64,000 bases of DNA from Protula sp. h YS-2021 (lineage: Eukaryota; Annelida; Polychaeta; Sabellida; Serpulidae), in NCBI GenBank assembly GCA_949752745.1, contig OX457034.1, forward strand, positions 2,204,646 to 2,268,645. The letters run 5' to 3'. Each line of letters begins with the position of its first letter. Position 1 is the stretch's first letter. Shown piece by piece: positions 32,575 through 46,765 of the stretch. Made by a program: the position numbers and the translations under genes. A model generated the notes under the pieces. That model had not been told where the DNA came from. It made no database searches and worked only from the letters and a program-made list of their open reading frames with translations.

Positions 32575-32760
32575 AGTTTTAGTAAAGTAGTACTAGCAGT
32601 AGCAACAGTAGTAGTAGTCGTAGCAGTGCTAGTAGTAGCAGCAGTGGTAGTAGCAGTATTAGTAGCAGTAGCAGTACTAGTAGTAGTAGCAACATAAGTA
32701 GTAGCAGTAGTAGTTGTAGAACTACCAGTAGTAGTAGTAGTAACAATAACAACAGAAGAA
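32575..32760. repeat. (TAG/CAG)n trinucleotide tract
   Basis: Imperfect AGTAGT/AGCAGT tract; an open frame on the minus strand is poly-Leu low complexity. Confidence 0.9.
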
Positions 32761-32903
32761 CATGAAAGAGAATCACATAAAAAATTGACAAGTTTAATTA
32801 ACTACACGCGTACCATATGCAGAATTTAACAGTTAATTTGAAAATGACAAATCTCGATTACGATCAAGCACTTTTAGCCTCTGGAGGCCTCCACATAAGC
32901 ATA

Positions 32904-33076
32904 CAGAGGCATCATGGGATAGAACCAACCTCGTAAATGGGACCACGTGAGAAAAGAACCACTTTTCAATGGTCCCATACTAGAGGTCTTCCGTTATGAA
33001 GAACCCCCACAAAAAGGACCATCCCAGACCGTTATATTTCACTCCCAGTGGTGGTCCTATGTCGAGGGTTCAACTG
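32904..33076. mobile_element. diverged Tc1/mariner-like MITE
   Basis: Shares the ACCTCGTAAATGGGACCAC and AAAAGGACCA words with the 28956 element. It starts after TA (32902-32903) and ends GGGTTCAACTG, with CATA rather than a clean TA after it. Confidence 0.55.
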
Positions 33077-33604
33077 CATATCGGTGGATAGCCATATGGA
33101 GTATTTGTATAACCAAATGGACCATTCGCTGATTGTGATGAACCACATAAATATTGGCTGCTATGCAAGAACTTTAACATTTTCTTATGCCGTTCAACCT
33201 CATTCAGTTTTTTTTTTTATGTGGAGACAACCACACTCAATTTCCATTACTAAACGACCTCATTCAGCGTTGTTGTCTAACAGCCAACCTCTTCGGCGGT
33301 TCGGCCTGTTGTATATAACACCTTCTATACTCCGCAGACCCACTGGGGATTCGGCGAAAATTACACTCATAAAGAGAGGAACTTTTAAAAAAAAATATCC
33401 ATCTCCTCTGTGTTTGTGCATAACATATAGACATAAAAATCTCATCAGATTCACTCCTTTTTCATATCGAGACAACACATTCGCGTTTTTCATTATAGGG
33501 ATAGATCATGGGGCTGAGTGCTTTGTATGGGATCAGGGCACGCGTGGAAGGCCTGTGAAAGAACCGCGCGGCGGTGAGTTCATTGGCCTTCCACAAGCGT
33601 ACAC
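33077..33604. other. gene-free stretch
   Basis: A 187-codon plus-strand frame (33048-33611) crosses it, but it starts inside the MITE and shows no domain; judged not coding. Confidence 0.4.
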
Positions 33605-33815
33605 ACAATAGTCACCTCTCCGGACAGCTCACACCGGCACTACTCGCAACCGGACAACATACAACCGGAGAGCTACCCGCCGTACAACTTACAACCGGAC
33701 AGCTAGCAACCGGACAGCTTACAACCGGAGAGCTAGCAACCGGACAACTTACAACCGGACAGCTAGCAACCGGACAACTTACAACCGGACAACTAGCAAC
33801 CGGACAACTTGCAAC
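33605..33815. repeat. 15-bp minisatellite CAACCGGACAGCTAG
   Basis: Alternating AGCTAG/AACTTA versions of a 15-bp unit. Confidence 0.9.
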
Positions 33816-33872
33816 TAGATCGCTTGGAGCCAGAGACATCGTGTCCGAACATCTGCCAAACTGGACAGCTTG

Positions 33873-34105
33873 GGAGATGGGAGATGTCCTGAGAGATGTC
33901 CTGAGAGATGTCCTGAGAGATATCCTGAGAGATGTCCTGAGAGATGTCCTGACAGCTGTCCTGAGAGCTGTCCTGAGAGATGTCCTGAGAGATGTCCTGA
34001 CAGCTGTCCTGAGAGATGTCCTGAGAGATGTCCTGACAGCTGTCCTGAGAGATGTCCTGAGAGATGTCCTGAGAGATGTCCTGAGAGCTGTCCTGAGAGC
34101 GCGTG
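33873..34105. repeat. 12-bp minisatellite GATGTCCTGAGA
   Basis: About 19 units with GATGTC/GCTGTC variants. Because the unit is four codons, several frames stay open across it. Confidence 0.9.
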
Positions 34106-34129
34106 CTTCGAGCTCTTCCATTTTGTTTT

Positions 34130-34280
34130 TGGTTGCGAGTTGACAGTGTGGAAGTTGTGAGTTGACCATTTGAGAGTTGTGAATTGACCATTTGTGAGTT
34201 GTTAGTGGATATTAGTGAGTGGTGAGTTCATTATTTGTGAGTTGTGAGTTGACCATCTGGGAGTTCCAAGTTGTTCTAGA
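34130..34280. repeat. degenerate GTGAGTTGACCATTT repeat
   Basis: Six or so loosely repeated GAGTTGTGAGTTGACCAT words. 34281-34679 holds nothing I recognise. Confidence 0.7.
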
Positions 34281-34679
34281 TTAACCAATTTCAAAATCCG
34301 TTCCGATTCTTCCTGTTCCACTCTTGGTCAGTATAAAATTCACATGTAATAACTGTTGCACCGAATACTACCGATGGTTTTTTTGTAACAACATGATTTA
34401 ACAGGTAATTAAAAGTTACAAAGAAGAAAGAAGTTAATTTATAATATCTGCATCTGTTAGTGGCGTGAATGCAGTTTATTTGCAATGCTGTTAGTGTTAT
34501 TTTTTCTCGTGCTAACATATGGCGAGGCAAACGACACATATGGGAGTTTTATTCTTGGTCTTAAATCATATTATTGACCTGTCGCTGCGTCTCCGCAAAG
34601 GGTGATTCCTTCTTTATAAATACCCAAAAACAAAGAGATTTTTTTTATAAGCAACGCACAAAAGTAAACACAATACATA

Positions 34680-35262
34680 TAAACAAACATACACAAACGC
34701 AACACACATACACAGACACAACACACATACACAAACGCAACACACATAAACAAACGCAACACACATACACAAACGCAACACACATAAACAAATGCAACAC
34801 ACATACACAAACGCAACACACATAAACAAACGCAACACACATACACAAACACAACACACATACACAAACACAACACACATAAACAAACGCAACACACATA
34901 CACAAACGCAACACACATAAACAAACGCAACACACATACACAAACGCAACACACATACACAAACGCAACACATATAAACAAACACACACAAACGCAAAAC
35001 ACATACACAACACACATACACAAACGCAACACACATAAACAAACGCAACACACATAAACAAACGCAACACACATACACAAACACAACACACATAAACAAA
35101 CGCAACACACATACACAAACGCAACACACATACACAAACGCAACACACATAAACAAACGCAACACACATACACAAACGCAAAACACATGCACAAACACAA
35201 CACACATAAACAAACGCAACACACATACACAAACGCAACACACATAAACAAACGCAACACAC
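34680..35262. repeat. 20-bp minisatellite ACACAAACGCAACACACATA
   Basis: Nearly 30 units with AAACAAACG variants. The minus strand is open in several frames, giving Cys/Val-rich phantom proteins. Confidence 0.95.
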
Positions 35263-37214
35263 TACAAAAACACTGGAAGCATCAACAAATATCATACACA
35301 CACAAACGCACGGCATATGTACGTGTGCACAAAAAATGCAGCACATTTTCACAAGCACAGCACATACACACATATGCACATATACACATATACGCATATA
35401 CACAAAGGCAGCAGACTACTGATTTTAAATGACCAGTTGTTTTTAGACAACGTTAACGAGTAAGTCTGTATTCTTGCCCCTTGTATAGCTTACCCCCGGG
35501 GGCAAGCTAGCCTTTTCCGGGGGGGGGGGGGGAAGCAAGTCTAGGCTATCTTGCCCCCCCCCCCCCTCTGGGATATTCTGCCCACTGTTCAGCTTCCCCC
35601 TCCCACCTGGGATATTTTGCCCCCCACCCCCAAAATAAAAGTTTTTTAGTTGTATTTTAAGCTAGACTAGGCTTTCTTGCCCCCTCTGGGATATTCTGTC
35701 CCCTGTTCAGTTTCCCCCACCTGGAATATTTTGCCCCCTCCCCTAAAATAAAAGTTTTTTTAGTTGTATTTTACACAAAGGGTAATCCGTCTGTATACTC
35801 GCTCTCTATTCACAGTTATCGGGGGATATAGAGTTGACTGCAATAATGTCACATCTCTTTTTATAATCCATTTTGATTGATCAATTGTATTCGACAATAA
35901 TGCATAAAAGTACAAACAATCTCAGGGAAATGGATTTCGCGTCAAACGTTTACTCCGAACTGAGAAGTTTAAAAGGATATGCAAAAGGGTATGAGTATTT
36001 CATTTTTTATTTTGATTGTAAATTAATTATTTGATCAGTAGAGGAAATATTGAAAAGAAGTAGTGAATGAAAGTAAATAAAAATAAATGAAAATAAATCG
36101 GCATTGACCTGGTTGGACCAAAAGCGCAGTGAACTAGAGTGAATTGTGTAAATGACTGTTGAGTTCTGTTGCAGTTAAGTATTTGTTTCATTTATTCGGT
36201 TTTTTTATGGAGGAGGGGGAGATAGCCCAGTCTAGCTTTCCCCCCGGGGAGGGGGGGCTGTACAGGGGGGGCAAGATAGCCTGTTACACCCTTCCCTCTC
36301 CCAAACAAGCAAAAAATCTTCTCTTCCCCATCTCACTGGAACAAGATAGCGTCTTTGAAAATACAGAGAGAGAGAAAGCTGGAGTTTTGGAGGAATAAAT
36401 TTTGAGAAAATCAAAGAGCGTGGTCTCTTTTGGTAAAAAGCCGCAAGTTTTATATATTGCCTTTCGAATTCAGGTGAGTTGCAAAACATTTTCAGGCAAA
36501 ACTCCGCTCTGGTCTTTTTTCTCATCATGTATCGTAAAGGAAAAGAACAAAAGGGGGCAGCAATTGCATATTGTTTCTGTATTGAGTAAAGCACAAAAGA
36601 AGCACTAAGTTTTCTATACAACCCCCCCGTCGTCTAACAGACATTTGAAAAGCTGGTCCATTCAGCGCAGTACAAAAGCTAGTGTCATTCGAACAAAGCA
36701 GGGTGTAAAGGATAAATTCTCCCCAAACTGGGTTCTATTCACCTCGTTTTGAATGCACACAAAAGAAGACACAATGAACAAGTGTCTCAATAGCCCTAAA
36801 AACGCATATGTTGGAGGGATAAGAAAAGAGTCCTCAATGGATTCATCAGCAAATACAATTCTAAACAGCACCAGAACCCAAATAAATCCATTAAGTGTGA
36901 TATTGTGCGGCGTTTGAAAAGAAGAGGAAGGCCCCGGGCGATACATTTGCTGATGGTGAAGGGGTAGAGGGGTGAGGGGGGTGGGGGGCAGAGATAGGAA
37001 CTTTCTCTCTCTCTCAGCAACGATGCCTGGTAATTGTTAAAATAAGGTGACCACAATAGGGGCTAGAGCGGGGAAGGAGTCTAGGGTTGGTGAAGGGGGG
37101 ATACGAAGTTTGGCGAGGGGTGCGGGGTTTTATTTTTAATTATTTTTCCATCTATCGCTTTCGGGCGAAGGTTTGTCAAGAACAGAAAGTTAGTCTCCAA
37201 AGCATTAATTTTTA
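35263..37214. other. gene-free stretch with family C-like fragments
   Basis: 35480-35780 holds three units of a CTTGCCCCC...GGATATT...AAAATAAAAGTTTTTTAGTT repeat. 36210-36300 has GGGGGCTGTACAGGGG and GCAAGATAGCCTGTTACACC, like family C ends. No gene recognised. Confidence 0.55.
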
Positions 37215-38215
37215 CAGACGTTTTTGACGATACTGGTTCCACTGACATCTATACTGGTTACACTGACATCTATACTGGTCACACTGACCTCTATACTAGC
37301 TACACTGACCTCTATACTGATTACACTGACATCTATACTGGTTACACCGACCTTTATAATGGATTACACTGACCTCTATGCTGGCTACACTGACCTCTAT
37401 ACTGATTACACTGACATCTATACTGGACACACTGACCTCTATATACTGGTTACATTGACATCTATACTGGTTACACTGACATCTATACTGGTTACACTGA
37501 CCTTTATAATGGATTACACTGACCTCTATGCTGGCTACACTGACCTCTATACTGGTCACACTGACCTCTATATACTGGTTACATTGACATCTATGCTGGT
37601 TACACTGACATCTATACTGGTTACACTGACATCTATACTGGTCACACTGACCTCTATACTAGCTACACTGACCTCTATACTGATTACACTGACATCTATA
37701 CTGGTTACACCGACCTTTATAATGGATTACACTGACCTCTATGCTGGCTACACTGACCTCTATACTGATTACACTGACATCTATACTGGACACACTGACC
37801 TCTATATACTGGTTACATTGACATCTATACTGGTTACACTGACATCTATACTGGTTACACTGACCTTTATAATGGATTACACTGACCTCTATGCTGGCTA
37901 CACTGACCTCTATACTGGTCACACTGACCTCTATATACTGGTTACATTGACATCTATGCTGGTTACACTGACATCTATACTGGTTACACTGACCTCTATA
38001 ATGGGTTACACTGACCTCTATACTGGCAACACTGACCTCTATACTGATTACACTGACGTCTATACTGGTTACACTTACCTCTATAATGGGTTACACTGAC
38101 CTCTATACTGGACACACGGACCTCTATATACTGGTTACACTGACATCTATACTGGTTACACTGACCTCTATATACTGGTTACACTGACATCTATACTGGT
38201 TACACTGACTTCTAT
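37215..38215. repeat. 21-bp minisatellite with 363-bp higher-order repeat
   Basis: Units like ACTGACATCTATACTGGTTAC with ATC/CTC, GGTT/GATT and ATAATGG variants. The whole pattern from about 37270 recurs 363 bp later (identical 87-codon frames at 37296 and 37659), so a 17-unit block was duplicated recently. Confidence 0.9.
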
Positions 38216-38494
38216 AAAATGCTGAATTGTACCTTGAAAAGAACTGCGAAAAATCCACAATAACGCCACATTTATTTCACTGAAGCAGATAGAATTCTGC
38301 GGAATCATTGATAAATGTCCAGTGACTGCATGCGGCGGACCACTGTTACTTTTTACATCTCCTACACCACATGCGGTTCTTGTTGCCATTACGTTCTGTA
38401 TCTTCTCTCGTTTATTTATTTTTGCCCATTTTTTTTGTAGCAGAAACACTAAATCTTTCGGTTTTTTTCCAGAGCATCCAAAATGTTATTTGCC

Positions 38495-39300
38495 TTAATG
38501 GGACGGACCCAAAAGCAAACGGACCCGAAGCAGACGGATCCAAAAAGCAAACGGACCCGAAAGCAAACGGACCCAAAAGCAGATGGACCGGAAAACAGAC
38601 CTCTCCCCCAGTTCCTCATCACCCTTCTCCTCTCCCACCTCTACTCTCCCTATTCCTGCTCTTTCTCAGTCCTACAGTCATCTTAACCTCCACCACCACC
38701 TCTCCTCCACCTCCTTCTCACCCTCCTCCACTCCCACCTCTACTGTCCCTACTCTTTCTCAGTCCCACAGTCGTCTTCACCTCCACCACCACCTCTACTC
38801 CTTCTTCTCACCCTCCTCCTCTCCCACCTGTACTGTCTCTATTCCTCCTCTTTCTCAGTCCTTCAATCCTCTTCACCTCCACCACTACCTCTCCTCCTCC
38901 ATCTCATACTCTTCCTCCTGCTTCCCATCTTCCATTTCCCAGTTCCAACTTACTCCTTTTTCTCCCTCCAATTGCCCTCCCCATCATCGTTCATTACAAC
39001 CTTTCCTCTCCTTCTTCACCTCTTCTGCTGCTCGTTCCATCTCCTTCCTACTCCTCTTTCTCCCTCCTCCTCCTGCTCGTCCCATCTCCTTTTTACCATT
39101 TTGGCACCACGGGTGAGGGAAGTGGTGGAATGGATCAGTCCAATAAGGTAGAATGCGGTAGAAGGGGGTAGAGTGATGCAGGATGCGGTAGGAGGGGGTA
39201 GAGTGGTGCATGATGCCGTAGGAGGATGTAGGGTGAGACAGGATGAGGTAGGATGAAACAGGATGCGGTAGAATGAGGCACGGTGAGGTAGGATTCCGTT
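38495..39300. repeat. run of three low-complexity arrays
   Basis: 38495-38595: about 16-bp AAGCAAACGGACCCGA units. 38600-39110: CTCCTCC pyrimidine-rich sequence with longer repeats of about 120 bp. 39138-39300: GGTAGAATGCGGTAG-type units. 38216-38494 between this and the previous array holds nothing recognised. Confidence 0.75.
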
Positions 39301-40479
39301 CCAATGGAAGGACGGGGCAAGGGATGGGGAAGAGCGGGTGGATAACTCCCGATCTACGCAGGTGGTTTCTCCACTGACTTGGGTTCATAATTTCGCCTGT
39401 ATCTTAACTGAGTGGTCAACTCTTAATGACTATTCCGTGAGGGGATGAGGTACAGGGCTACAAAATGGACAGGAAGACCCATTGAATACACATAATGAAA
39501 ATAGGGTAGAGCATCAAAGTTGTAATGGCCATTGCAAGGTTCTAATGTGTCATTTAGCTCTATTGTATGAGTCCCCAAATCACAGAAAATGGTGTGCACT
39601 TTGCGCGGCAGATATTTCCCCCTTCTCTTGTCATGACTGACATTCGACAGGCCTCGGGGGATTGTTTCATTCAGCTATAGAAATTGTCCGTAATGAACAA
39701 GGTATTTAAGTCATTGTGGTTTACACAACTTTGGTAAAAAAAACCGCAGGGAACTTTTTTTGTTTAATCAAATATAACATCATTAGTCTGTGCTGCGCAC
39801 TTCACAATTCCAAAAAATGGTATTAAAACAGCACTATCTCGGAAAAATCTGAAATTACTTGGGCACCCAAAAAAGGAACACCGCACAAGAGTTTAATTAC
39901 AGCCGTGCCATTATCTGCGTTTATAGTGAATAGATGAAATAAAAAAAATAAAAAAAAGAAGAGGAAGAACAAAGAGAGACCGGCAGAGGTCGCATTCAGT
40001 GTTTTTGTTTTTCTTCACTTCTATGGAGTATATTTTCTTATCAATATTTAACCATGACACCCACAGTACCAGGCAGGGAGCAGGGGTGGCTTCCCATTGT
40101 GTCTGCATTGAATACAAACCAAAAGGGTGTCCGCGTTTACGTAAATAAGTAAAACCTGCCTGAAGAGAGAAAGTCACAAAATATCGGCTTCACCCCCTCC
40201 CCACCCTCCACCCCTCCCCACCCCAATTATTTCATGATATCATAAACTTTGGGGCGTCGTTTGAAAACAGCAAAAGGTAAACAACATCTCCAGGCGTGTT
40301 CGCCATGGCGCGTTTACATTAGTCTCCTGCCTTTCGCTGTTTATTCGCCATGACTTTTATCATCACTTTTTTGTAGTTTTTTTTTTTTTTTGAGTACAAC
40401 GCACTGCATTTTATGAACGTAAAACCCTTTTTAAAATTTTCCCATGGGCGGATTTTCGGAATTCTTTTGCACTGACACA
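39301..40479. other. gene-free stretch
   Basis: No repeat or protein recognised. Minus-strand frame 40177-39911 has no known domain. Confidence 0.45.
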
Positions 40480-40765
40480 ACACTTTTCTGTAGTATTTCT
40501 GTACTATTCCTACACTATTCCTGTACTATTCCTGTATTATTTCTGTACTATTTCTCTTCTATTTCTGTACTATTTCTGTACTTTTCCTGCACTATTCCTG
40601 TACTATATCTGTACAATTTATGAACACTTTTTGTACTATTTCTGTTCTATTTTTGTACTATTTCTGTACTATTCCTGTGCTATTTCTGTGTTATTTCTGT
40701 ACTCTTCCCGTACTATTTCTGTACCATTTCTGTACTATGTCTGTAGTACTTCTGTACTCGTTCAC
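40480..40765. repeat. 10-bp minisatellite TTCTGTACTA
   Basis: About 27 units with TTCCTGTACTA variants. Confidence 0.9.
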
Positions 40766-40948
40766 ACAGCACCTTATATAAATGTTAATCTGGAGCGCAT
40801 TTCTAAGGAAACCTATCACCTGGCTTAAAGGTTCAAACATTTCTGAAAAGTCAAACAATTTAAGAAATTTTGAAAACAGCTATAGAACGTGCGATTTGCA
40901 CATGCGACATGCCAAGTGAAGAGCATTAAGATCGTAGAGTAAACCCAG

Positions 40949-41013
<65 letters not shown>

Positions 41014-41056
41014 GACAAACACACACACACACACACACCCACACACACACACACAC

Positions 41057-41097
<41 letters not shown>

Positions 41098-41118
41098 CAG
41101 AGTCTCTCTCTCTCTCTC
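40949..41118. repeat. (TC)n-(AC)n compound microsatellite
   Basis: Long TC tract, then CA tracts with a CATA block, then a second short TC tract; AAAGACAAACAC occurs after both TC tracts, suggesting duplication. Confidence 0.95.
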
Positions 41119-42127
41119 AAAGACAAACACATCCACACACACACGCATTGTAGTCAATGAGCACAGACAGCCATACAAAAACGGTGTCCGGAAAAATGGC
41201 ACCGGAAAAAATGGCACTGGAAAAAATGGCACCTTTGTTTCTTACATTTTCTAATATTTTTTTTACTTCACTTCATACTTCAGCATTAGAAAAGTTTTTT
41301 TTATTTTTTTTATTTTTCTTTCTGTCCCCTGTTCACCTCCCCGTCCGCAAGCCATTTCAGCTTCCCCCTACTTTTCTCCACTTATTTTTCTTTCTGCTGC
41401 TCAGTCAACGGCGCTCTGTGATCACCAAAATTAGTAAGGTTAATCTGATTGTTTAATCACCGCCTTATTTACCAAGGACAATCACATCGCACATTGAATG
41501 AAACGAATCCACATCCCTGTGTTTTAATTTTTATACTAATGTTTTGTAACAGGGGATTAAAACGGCTAGATAAGAAATCTCGGTTTAGCCCTGACTGTAA
41601 GTAAAAACTGAAAACTTTTTCACCACCTGGAATCACTTTGTAAAAGGAAGATAAAACTGAGCATTCAACAAAGCGCTTCTTGGATGATGTGGATGTGATT
41701 ATGATAATCTTAGCGATCAGACGTATCCACCTGTCTCTCTAAAAGACGCATAAAAGGATATTACGAGAAAAGCAAAAAGAACTTTCTGATCGACAATGTC
41801 TTTTTCCCACTTGCAAACATAGTTTGCAAATGGGTATGCTTTGAAAAGAATTCTGGCTGTTTATTCATTCCTTTTTTCCGTCAAAGAGGTTTCAAGAAAA
41901 CTCCTCCTACGCTATTTGACGTAGGACGATAAAATATGGCACAGGAATAGAGAGTAATGAGATGTCGTGAAATCCGCAATTTTTTTTACCTTGACCTTCA
42001 AGGTTAAGGTCAAATTGAGGTCAAAATATTTTTTCAAAAGCTTATTTCATCACGAAAAATTGCTGGAAATAGCCCTAAAATCCTTGTTTCAACACGTGTA
42101 CGGTGTCAGTAGGCAGTAATATCATGG
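41119..42127. other. gene-free stretch with a family C relic
   Basis: 41640-41800 matches the reverse of 26380-26510 (GCGCTTCTTGGAT, GATCTTAGCGATCAG, AAAGAACTTTCTGATC) with many changes, an old copy of family C. 41980-42030 has AAGGTCAAATTGAGGTCAAA-type words. Confidence 0.5.
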
Positions 42128-42650
42128 ATGGAATCTCGACATTCAGTGTCAAGGTCAAGGTCATGTGATCTTGGCATATTGAAATTCGTAAGAGAAAAAT
42201 TGTCCATTACCTCGAAAACGTTAGAGATAGAGCGATTTGGAGCTTATTTTCGACCCTTTGGGCCTAAAATACGTTATATAAGAGGTACCTCGCTGACCTT
42301 GACCTCCTCCGCCATGGCCAAGGTCAAAAACGGGAAGTTGACCATTATCTTGAAAACGGTTAGAGATAGAGCGATTTTGAACTTATTTTCGACCCTTTGG
42401 GCCTAAAAGATGTCATATAAGAGATACCTCGGTGACCTTGACCTCCTCCGTCATGGTCAAGGTCAAAAACCGGACATTGACCTTTATCTCGAAAACAGTT
42501 AGAGATAGAGCGATTTTGAACTAATTTTCGACCCTTTGGGCCTAAAAGATGTTATATAAGAGATACCTCGGTGACCGTGACCTTCTCCGTCATGGTCAAG
42601 GTCAAAACCGGACATTGACCATTATCTCGAAAACGGTTAGAAAACTGAAT
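42128..42650. repeat. 139-bp tandem repeat with inverted TCAAGGTCA sites
   Basis: About three and a half units; GTTAGAGATAGAGCGATTT recurs near 42220, 42358 and 42497. Each unit holds GACCTTGACC and GGTCAAGGTC as an inverted pair about 11 nt apart, and TTTCGACCCTTTGGGCCTAA. Confidence 0.85.
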
Positions 42651-43216
42651 TTGATTATTTGAGATTACATTACATTTGCTTCGATGTCCTTGTTCAAGAT
42701 AATAATTCGGAAGCTGTCAATTATGCGGAAAGACTGAAAAATGTGTCTTTGACCAGGTAAATTGAACCATTGCAAGTGGGTGACATTTCGCTACGTGTTG
42801 CGAAATTCGGTCTAGTTTATTTTTGTTTATCAAACTACATATACAGGCAAAAGTTCATGGAGGGGGGATAAAAATAACGGAGGGGGGAAGCTAGCCTAGT
42901 CATCAGGGGGAGCTGTGCAGGGGGAGGAGGGGACGCGGGGTGGCGTAAGATACCCTCTTACACCGGGAGGGGAGGGGAGCTGTACAAAGGGCAAGATATA
43001 CTGTTACACCTGACCCAAGCTGGCGCGTCAAAGGCGTCTGAGAGGGTTTGACTGCACTTGCCTTCCATACTCAAATGATGTAACATTTTGATCGTTGCAT
43101 AATATGGATTGCTCAAATGTCTTAAACATATGTCCGGAGGCAGTTTAAATTTCTGGCGCTTTTTGACCAAGTCCCTCAGTGAGAACGAAGGATATAGGTT
43201 GGCCTAGCGTCAAATA
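42651..43216. other. gene-free stretch with a family C fragment
   Basis: 42860-43015 is G-rich and includes CTCTTACACCGGG and GGGCAAGATATACTGTTACA, words shared with the family C element at 26190. Confidence 0.5.
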
Positions 43217-43445
43217 ACTTGGCTCCGCTTCACGTAAGCACAAACACGTGAGGTATTGCTCCGCTTTACGTAAGCGAAAACACGTGACGTATTGCTCCGC
43301 TTTACGTAAGCACAAACACGTGATGTATTTTTCCGCTTAACGTAAGCACAAACACGTGACGTACTGTTCCGCTTAACGTAAGCACAAACACGTGACGTAT
43401 TTTTCCGCTTTACGTTAGCACAAACACGTGACGTATTGTTCCACA
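43217..43445. repeat. 36-bp repeat with CACGTGACGTA
   Basis: Six to seven units of ACGTAAGCACAAACACGTGA plus CGTATTGTTCCGCTTT-like sequence. CACGTG is an E-box and GTGACGTA a CRE-like word in every unit. Open on the minus strand because 36 bp is 12 codons. Confidence 0.85.
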
Positions 43446-44519
43446 AAAACGTGCCTACTTCTCAAATTAGACGATGAACATTTATATGTGTATAATGACA
43501 TCAAGGATGATATAGATTTTTAATCATTTTGCAATTAACAAACGTTTGATTAATTAAACGGCACTTTTTGTGTCTTTATGCTCTTTTTTGTGTGTGTTTC
43601 GGTGAAACCTTTGTTTGCTTAATGTTTCACTTATTCTAATAACTTTTGACAAAAATTATTCAGTATTTTCACGCAGTTGACAACGAAACTACATGTATAT
43701 CTAAGAAGCTTAATTGTTACTGTGATGGAATACACGCATGATAACTTCCGAACATATCTGTACAGTGAACAGCAAATGAATAGAGTTATTACGTACTCGG
43801 CAAATCGTGCTTACGTAACAATAACATGCGTAATCCAGCGAAAGTAATAGAGTCTTTTCCAGATACGTTTGAACACTTATGGGTCGGCGGGCAGCGGCAA
43901 TCGCATTGTGGTATGAATCACACTGAATAGCTAGCTATACACTGCACTTATATGACCGCCGCCCCAATTGCTATGTGAGATCAAAGGAACACATTATATT
44001 CGGATCAAAATAACACATATAAGTTTTTAAACAGGGCAATGCTATGATTACAATACAGTTGAAAATTAGACGAAATTGAAATGGTCATGCATTTTTGATA
44101 GGGCAATGTGAGTCGAGTTACTTTTTTTTTTGTTGAGTGAAAATAATGTCAGTGAGTAGGGAAATCTATAGAATTCTTTGACGGCGATTGTGTGGACGGC
44201 TGTATGATTCATTTATCCTTTCACTGCATTGTCGTCCGGAACAATGGTACTTCTATCTCCCAATCTAAGCTAAATAAAGCTTCAATCAGTCAAGCATTGA
44301 TTGTACTGCAGTTACCAACAAAAGAGTGTCGATCTTGAGTGAATAGGGCTATTTCTCTTGTTTATTCACTGAGGGAATGGTCACAATAGAACTTTGTAGA
44401 GAAAGGAACTCCCCTCCCCCTCTCTTCCCCCCCCCTCCCTCCAGTGTTCTCTGTAACTCTGTGATCTGAGCTCTGTTACAAGAGAGGCTTTCACGGCTCT
44501 TTTGTTCAGGTATTGTATC
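43446..44519. other. gene-free stretch
   Basis: AT-rich, no feature recognised. Confidence 0.5.
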
Positions 44520-44695
44520 CGGAGGGTGATCTGTGTGGGGGCGGAGGGGTGGGGTAGTGGGGGTGGGGAAGGGGATCGGGGAGGAGGGCGGGATGGGCGG
44601 TGGATGGGAGGGTGGAGGGCGGGATGGGCGGTGGATGGGAGGCGGGATGGGCAGTGGATGGGGGGTGGACGGCGGGACGGGAGGTGGAGATTGAT
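44520..44695. repeat. G-rich repeat GGCGGGATGGGCGGTGGATG
   Basis: Several 28- to 30-bp units; G-quadruplex potential on the plus strand. Confidence 0.8.
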
Positions 44696-44924
44696 CTCTT
44701 CGATGATGCTTTGAAATGAACATAAAGAAATCATAAAGCTTGTAGGATATAGCTTATGTGGAGACTTAGAAACTTGCGCAACAGCAAATTCACTGGGCAG
44801 TCATCATTTCTTACTGGAAACATTAAGCTCATGAATCGTCCATGAAGTTGGAAGTGTGAAATTGTATAGTTATTCTCCTCGTCCCCTCCCGCCCCACCCC
44901 TGGATAATGTCATTATTATCATTG

Positions 44925-46160
<1,236 letters not shown>

Positions 46161-46539
46161 GACGGTAAGGCACAACTCAGCTTTCAGAGGTGAATAAAAA
46201 ATGTAGCTGGAAATTCAGAGAAATGTTGTGCACAGAAAATAAACAATTATATCCTGTTTTGAAGAGAAATCCGAGAGAATAGTTTAACGTTAATTAATTA
46301 ATTTTCTCTTAATTACTTTTATGCGGCTGATTAATTATACCAAAAATAGGCTCCGTTGATATAATGTCAATCTTTTATATATATTCAATGACGTAACAAA
46401 TATAATTGACACGATATCGACAGAGTCGCTCGAGTGAGTGGAGAATTTCCGCCCACACACAGGTCACGTGGTGTGCAGACAGGCAAAGTATTGGATGGGT
46501 GAAGAAAGGGAGTCTTTGAAGAAGCCCTGGAGGGAAGGC
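46161..46539. other. gene-free stretch
   Basis: Nothing recognised. Confidence 0.5.
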
Positions 46540-46760
46540 GGAGGACTTGGTATAACTTGGTATGACAGACGCGGTCTCCGTTAAAAATGGAGTGGGCAAT
46601 TTCAGTTCGTACTCCGCGTTTCCAACAAAAAGGGGGTTCTTTTGTAACTCCACTGAACGTTGGTTAAAAAGGGGTATCATGTCAAACTTAGCACTCCAAG
46701 TTTATGTGTCGTTTTGAAAGTGATGGATGCGCGTGGTAGCCAGTTCGTACGTGAGTGCTC
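46540..46760. mobile_element. diverged relative of the 24355 hairpin element
   Basis: Starts TTGGTATGACAGACG, has TTAAAAAGGGGTATCAT and GTACTCCGCGTTTCCAA inside and ends in GTAGCCAGTTCGTACGTGAG, in the same order as 24345-24555. Confidence 0.5.
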
Positions 46761-46765
46761 CCCGG

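Noticed and set aside
34571..35403. Cys/Val-rich minus-strand frames of up to 252 codons
   Set aside because: Translation of the ACACAAACGCAACACACATA array; several overlapping frames are open.
37224..38099. 291-codon frame of Thr/Leu/Tyr repeats
   Set aside because: Product of the 21-bp minisatellite; no start context or unique domain.
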